A stretch of 64,000 bases of DNA from UMGS1590 sp963558655 (GTDB taxonomy: Bacteria > Bacillota > Peptococcia > Peptococcales > Peptococcaceae), in contig CAUWHJ010000002.1 of assembly GCA_963558655.1 (NCBI GenBank), positions 1-64,000 of the forward strand. Direction: 5' to 3'. A program made the translations under genes and the position numbers. The first letter of the stretch is position 1. Every line of letters begins with the position of its first letter. Shown one piece after another: positions 61,426 through 64,000 of this stretch. Under the pieces are notes generated by a model. The model was not told the DNA's origin, searched no databases, and was given only the letters and a program-made list of their open reading frames with translations.

Positions 61426-62028
61426 TTAGTCGCACAAATTCATGGCAGCACGAATGGCTTCTGTTTTTGCCAATCGTTCGAGCGATTCCAAAAGAAAATA
61501 CGCTGCCAAAAGATCGCTATGAGCGGTCACCACGCCATGTTTTTCCAACACGCAAGCATGCACATCATGTGTCATCGCAGACGCAACTGCATCTGCCAAC
61601 GCCTGACTTCCCGCTTCAATAAACGGCACCACCGGCACGTTGCCTAAGGACATCGCCGCTTCCATCAGGCAAGACGTATCCACGCCACGCGTTCGGTTAT
61701 ACACCGCCGTAGCATACAATGGATGGGCATGAACGATGGCATGACATTCAGGCTTTTTATTGTAAATAGCAAGGTGAACTTTAAGTTCCGAACTGGCTCG
61801 GCGCTCACCAAAGCATTGATTTCCTTGCAAATCCACTACAATCAAGTCGTCAGCCTTCACCATACCTTTGCAAAGATGCGTTGGGGTCACAAGCACAAGA
61901 TCGTCAAAGCGCATTGACACATTGCCATCATAAGCGCACACAAAACCATTGGTGTACAGTCTATGACAAACATCCACAAACAACGCCACATAAGGCGCCA
62001 TTTGTGGAAACCGCATCGTAAGACTCAC
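61426..62028 (-). CDS. Class II aldolase/adducin family protein
   Basis: 200-residue zinc-dependent aldolase of the FucA/AraD/MtnB type. The zinc histidines are in HAHPLYA and near EKHG, and the proton-transfer glutamate is in ASSELKVHLAIY; DGNVSMRF resembles the phosphate-binding part. The gene overlaps mtnA by four bases. In that context it may cleave 5-substituted ribulose 1-phosphates to DHAP and an aldehyde (DHAP shunt), or act as MtnB dehydratase. Fuculose-phosphate aldolase is the generic alternative. Confidence 0.85.
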   Translation of the reverse strand: MSLTMRFPQMAPYVALFVDVCHRLYTNGFVCAYDGNVSMRFDDLVLVTPTHLCKGMVKADDLIVVDLQGNQCFGERRASSELKVHLAIYNKKPECHAIVHAHPLYATAVYNRTRGVDTSCLMEAAMSLGNVPVVPFIEAGSQALADAVASAMTHDVHACVLEKHGVVTAHSDLLAAYFLLESLERLAKTEAIRAAMNLCD

Positions 62029-63065
62029 AGCTCAAACATCTCCTTCGTAAACGGCGGATGCAAAATGCCTTTTTCTGTAATAAAACCTGTCACATACGAT
62101 GCTGGTGTGCAATCAAAGGCAGGATTAAGAATGGCCGCTTTATCCGTTACCATCGGTTTTTCATACCAAAGGCGACGTACTTCTTCTGGATCGCGCATCT
62201 CAATGCGAATGCTTTCACCATTAAGCGCAGAAAAATCAATGGTTGTTGATGGCGTGCATACATAAAATGGAATGCCATGCGTTTTTGCCATCACTGCTAA
62301 TGTATAGGTACCAATCTTGTTTGCAAAATCACCGTTGAGTGCCACACGATCACAACCAACAAAAATAGCATCGATAGGATGCGTGGCCAATAACCACCCC
62401 ATCATATTATCTGTAATCAGCGTGGTATCAACCCCTTGATAGGTGAGTTCAAACGTTGTCAAACGTGCGCCTTGAAGAATCGGGCGTGTTTCACACGCCA
62501 CAACTGATACGGCTTTCCCCTGTTCTTTTGCCCTGTAGACAGGTGCCAATGCCGTCCCATAACTGTTTCCCGTTGCCAAAAGCCCTGCATTGCAATAGGT
62601 CATTACTTTAGCACCATCTTTTAACAAGGCCGCACCATAGCAACCAATAGCTTCACCAATCCGACGATCCTCTTCATGAAGAGCATAGGCACGCGCCAGA
62701 AGCAACGCTTTGCCATCTTCAACAGACGTCACCTCATCCAACCCATCTGTCATGCGGTTTAAAGCATTCTCTAAATTGACTGCTGTTGGTCTGGCTGTTT
62801 CAAGATAGGCTTTAGCCTCAAACACTGCTTGCATAAACGCCGACATATTATTGTACGCCAAATTTTGTGCATACATTGCCAGGCCATACGCCGCCGTAAT
62901 GCCAATGAGCGGTGCGCCACGCACCTCAAGGTCGCGAATGGCAACAAAAACCTCTTCTAAGGTTGTCAGCGCACGATACACCAAACGGTTGGGCAATTCT
63001 GTTTGGTTAAGAATGGTAACCTTGTTCTTCGCTTTGTCGTAGCGAATGGTTTTCAAGTGTTCCAT
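62025..63065 (-). CDS. mtnA: S-methyl-5-thioribose-1-phosphate isomerase
   Basis: 346-residue aldose-ketose isomerase of the eIF2B-like family. Active-site landmarks are RGAPLIGITAAYG, MTYCNAGLLATGNSYGTAL (the catalytic cysteine), CETRPILQGARLT, DNMMGWLL and VGCDRVALNGDFANKIGT. The ATG at 63065 has GGAGG five bases upstream and starts one base after the phosphorylase stop. It converts methylthioribose 1-phosphate, and in the DHAP shunt also 5-deoxyribose 1-phosphate, to the ribulose form. Confidence 0.95.
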   Translation of the reverse strand: MEHLKTIRYDKAKNKVTILNQTELPNRLVYRALTTLEEVFVAIRDLEVRGAPLIGITAAYGLAMYAQNLAYNNMSAFMQAVFEAKAYLETARPTAVNLENALNRMTDGLDEVTSVEDGKALLLARAYALHEEDRRIGEAIGCYGAALLKDGAKVMTYCNAGLLATGNSYGTALAPVYRAKEQGKAVSVVACETRPILQGARLTTFELTYQGVDTTLITDNMMGWLLATHPIDAIFVGCDRVALNGDFANKIGTYTLAVMAKTHGIPFYVCTPSTTIDFSALNGESIRIEMRDPEEVRRLWYEKPMVTDKAAILNPAFDCTPASYVTGFITEKGILHPPFTKEMFEL

Positions 63066-63066
63066 A

Positions 63067-63852
63067 TTAACCTCCAATTTCGCGGATGAAATCTGATACC
63101 ATCACCTTGAACATTGGCTGTGCTTGACGGCCAGCTTCCAACACTTCTTCCGTCAATTTTTCACCAAGCACGCCCGCCGCCATATTGCTAATAAGCGAGA
63201 TGCCACATACACGCATATTAAGCTGGCGTGCAGTGATTACCTCCGGCACCGTTGACATACCAACAGCATCAGCGCCAAGGGTACGAAAAGCACGAATTTC
63301 CGCCGGTGTTTCATAGCTTGGTCCCGTCACGCCAATATAGACACCGGTATGCAGCGTCACCGGATAAGCACTAGCGATACGCTTAAAGATCTCGATATAC
63401 TCACGATCGTAGGCAAACGTCATATCAGGAAAACGAACACAGTCCTCTTGTTTTGGGCCAATCAACGGATTGGTACCCATAAAATTGATATGGTCGTCAA
63501 TCAACATAAAATTGCCTGCATGATAGGATAAATTGATGCCCCCAGAGGCGTTCGTGACAATCAGCGATTCTACACCAAGCCTATGCAGAAGTTTAACCGG
63601 CCGCACCACATCTTCCATGGCATAGCCTTCATAGTAGTGCAAACGCCCCTGCATGGCAACCACCGGAACGCCTTCGATTGTACCAAAAAGAAAGCGTCCA
63701 ATATGCCCTGGAGCGGTAGACACCTTCATGCCCTCGATGTCCTTATAAGCCAACTGCCCTTCAACCGTCATCATCTCTTCAATAATATCATTTAATCCGG
63801 AACCTAAAATGATACCGATTTTTGCATAATTCCGCCATTTTTCCATATTCAT
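63067..63852 (-). CDS. Purine nucleoside phosphorylase (trimeric type)
   Basis: 261-residue phosphorylase of the PNP/MTAP family. Phosphate and ribose contacts appear in GSGLNDI, GRLHYYEGY and GADAVGMSTVPEV. The base pocket has ISNMAAG with asparagine where 6-oxopurine-specific PNPs have Asn243, and the glutamate in GPSYETPAE. Adenine-type MTA phosphorylases usually have aspartates there. So inosine, guanosine or inosine-like thio- or deoxy-nucleosides are likely substrates. AAGGAG lies upstream; first gene before mtnA and the aldolase. Confidence 0.9.
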   Translation of the reverse strand: MNMEKWRNYAKIGIILGSGLNDIIEEMMTVEGQLAYKDIEGMKVSTAPGHIGRFLFGTIEGVPVVAMQGRLHYYEGYAMEDVVRPVKLLHRLGVESLIVTNASGGINLSYHAGNFMLIDDHINFMGTNPLIGPKQEDCVRFPDMTFAYDREYIEIFKRIASAYPVTLHTGVYIGVTGPSYETPAEIRAFRTLGADAVGMSTVPEVITARQLNMRVCGISLISNMAAGVLGEKLTEEVLEAGRQAQPMFKVMVSDFIREIGG

Positions 63853-63868
63853 AAGAAACACTCCTTTT

Positions 63869-63899
63869 ACAAAAGAAAGCGCACATAAGGTGCGCTTTC
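63869..63899 (-). terminator. Terminator after the ftsX-like gene
   Basis: Perfect 10-pair stem GAAAGCGCAC/GTGCGCTTTC (63875-63884 with 63890-63899), then TTTTGT on the minus strand. No separate promoter for the phosphorylase is visible here. Confidence 0.7.
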
Positions 63900-63908
63900 C
63901 ACAAAATC

Positions 63909-64000
63909 TTAAATCTTCAAATGCTTTCTAACTGCAAAAACGCTGCCCAAAGCACCCAACACAATACCAACAACAACATTTCCAATGCCAAGAATCGCCA
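63909..64000 (-). CDS. C-terminal end of an FtsX-like permease (partial)
   Basis: Only the last 30 codons are in the window. The peptide runs through ILGIGNVVVGIVLGALGSVF and ends AVRKHLKI. A last membrane helix, the GALGS turn and the basic-hydrophobic end RKHLKI are typical of the cell-division ABC permease FtsX. The 5' part lies beyond position 64000. Confidence is limited by the short stretch. Confidence 0.6.
   Translation of the reverse strand, partial: AILGIGNVVVGIVLGALGSVFAVRKHLKI

Noticed and set aside
1..64000. CRISPR arrays, insertion sequences, prophage or attachment sites
   Set aside because: No regularly spaced repeats, transposase or integrase frames, or flanking direct repeats of the usual kind were seen.

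Overview
The window reads as a chromosomal segment of a Bacillota (Firmicutes) bacterium, most likely an anaerobe of the Negativicutes/Clostridia type. The gene order rpsP-khpA-ylqD-rimM-trmD next to ylxM-ffh, a class 1B (PyrK-dependent) dihydroorotate dehydrogenase, RNase Y, the YlbF-MiaB pair and sigma-A promoters with 17-18 base spacers all fit. I cannot name the species. Most genes lie on the minus strand; yebC, a broken pucR, a 165-residue orphan, ahcY-dinG and a lysR lie on the plus strand. No rRNA, IS element, integrase, CRISPR array or phage gene is visible.

Layout. 1-123: 3'-truncated tRNA-Glu and its promoter. 257-5349: two-component system plus MacB-type ABC transporter. 5363-7371: secreted cell-wall amidase and a cold-shock gene with a long structured leader. 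7569-12158: translation/secretion cluster (trmD, rimM, ylqD, khpA, rpsP, ffh, ylxM) and dut. 12178-18805: mixed single genes (yebC, GNAT, methyltransferase, frameshifted pucR, MFS exporter, orphan protein). 18806-24670: second two-component/ABC module, with two ATPase genes, one frameshifted. 24708-26534: rny and a short unexplained promoter-to-terminator unit. 26556-38058: one uninterrupted minus-strand run pyrB-C-K-D-F-E-hflX-ynbB-DUF456-ddl-recA-recX. 38175-42299: ahcY overlapping dinG. 42301-43949: flavoprotein and a hypothetical gene. 44122-51311: visibly A+T-rich accessory block with a LysR regulator divergent from a zinc-ribbon/ABC-ATPase/unknown cassette, followed by a phosphodiesterase and an SLC13-type permease. 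51275-61402: hepS-like, hepT, siroheme/heme genes hemA-C-(cobA-hemD)-B-L, miaB and ylbF as one run. 61426-63852: purine nucleoside phosphorylase, mtnA and a class II aldolase, then the end of an ftsX-like gene.

How they work together. The hem and hep genes supply tetrapyrroles and the isoprenoid-quinone side chain, which suggests a respiratory chain. The pyr genes make UMP. ahcY, the phosphorylase, mtnA and the aldolase look like recycling of S-adenosylmethionine by-products, possibly by an inosine-type route. The two histidine kinase/ABC modules look like envelope-stress or peptide-antibiotic responses. Two regulatory or transport genes (pucR and an ABC ATPase) each carry a single frameshift, so read errors should be excluded before calling them decayed.

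The least explained parts are the LysR-divergent A+T-rich cassette, the phosphodiesterase/permease pair, the possible small RNA between recX and rny, and the orphan gene at 18236.
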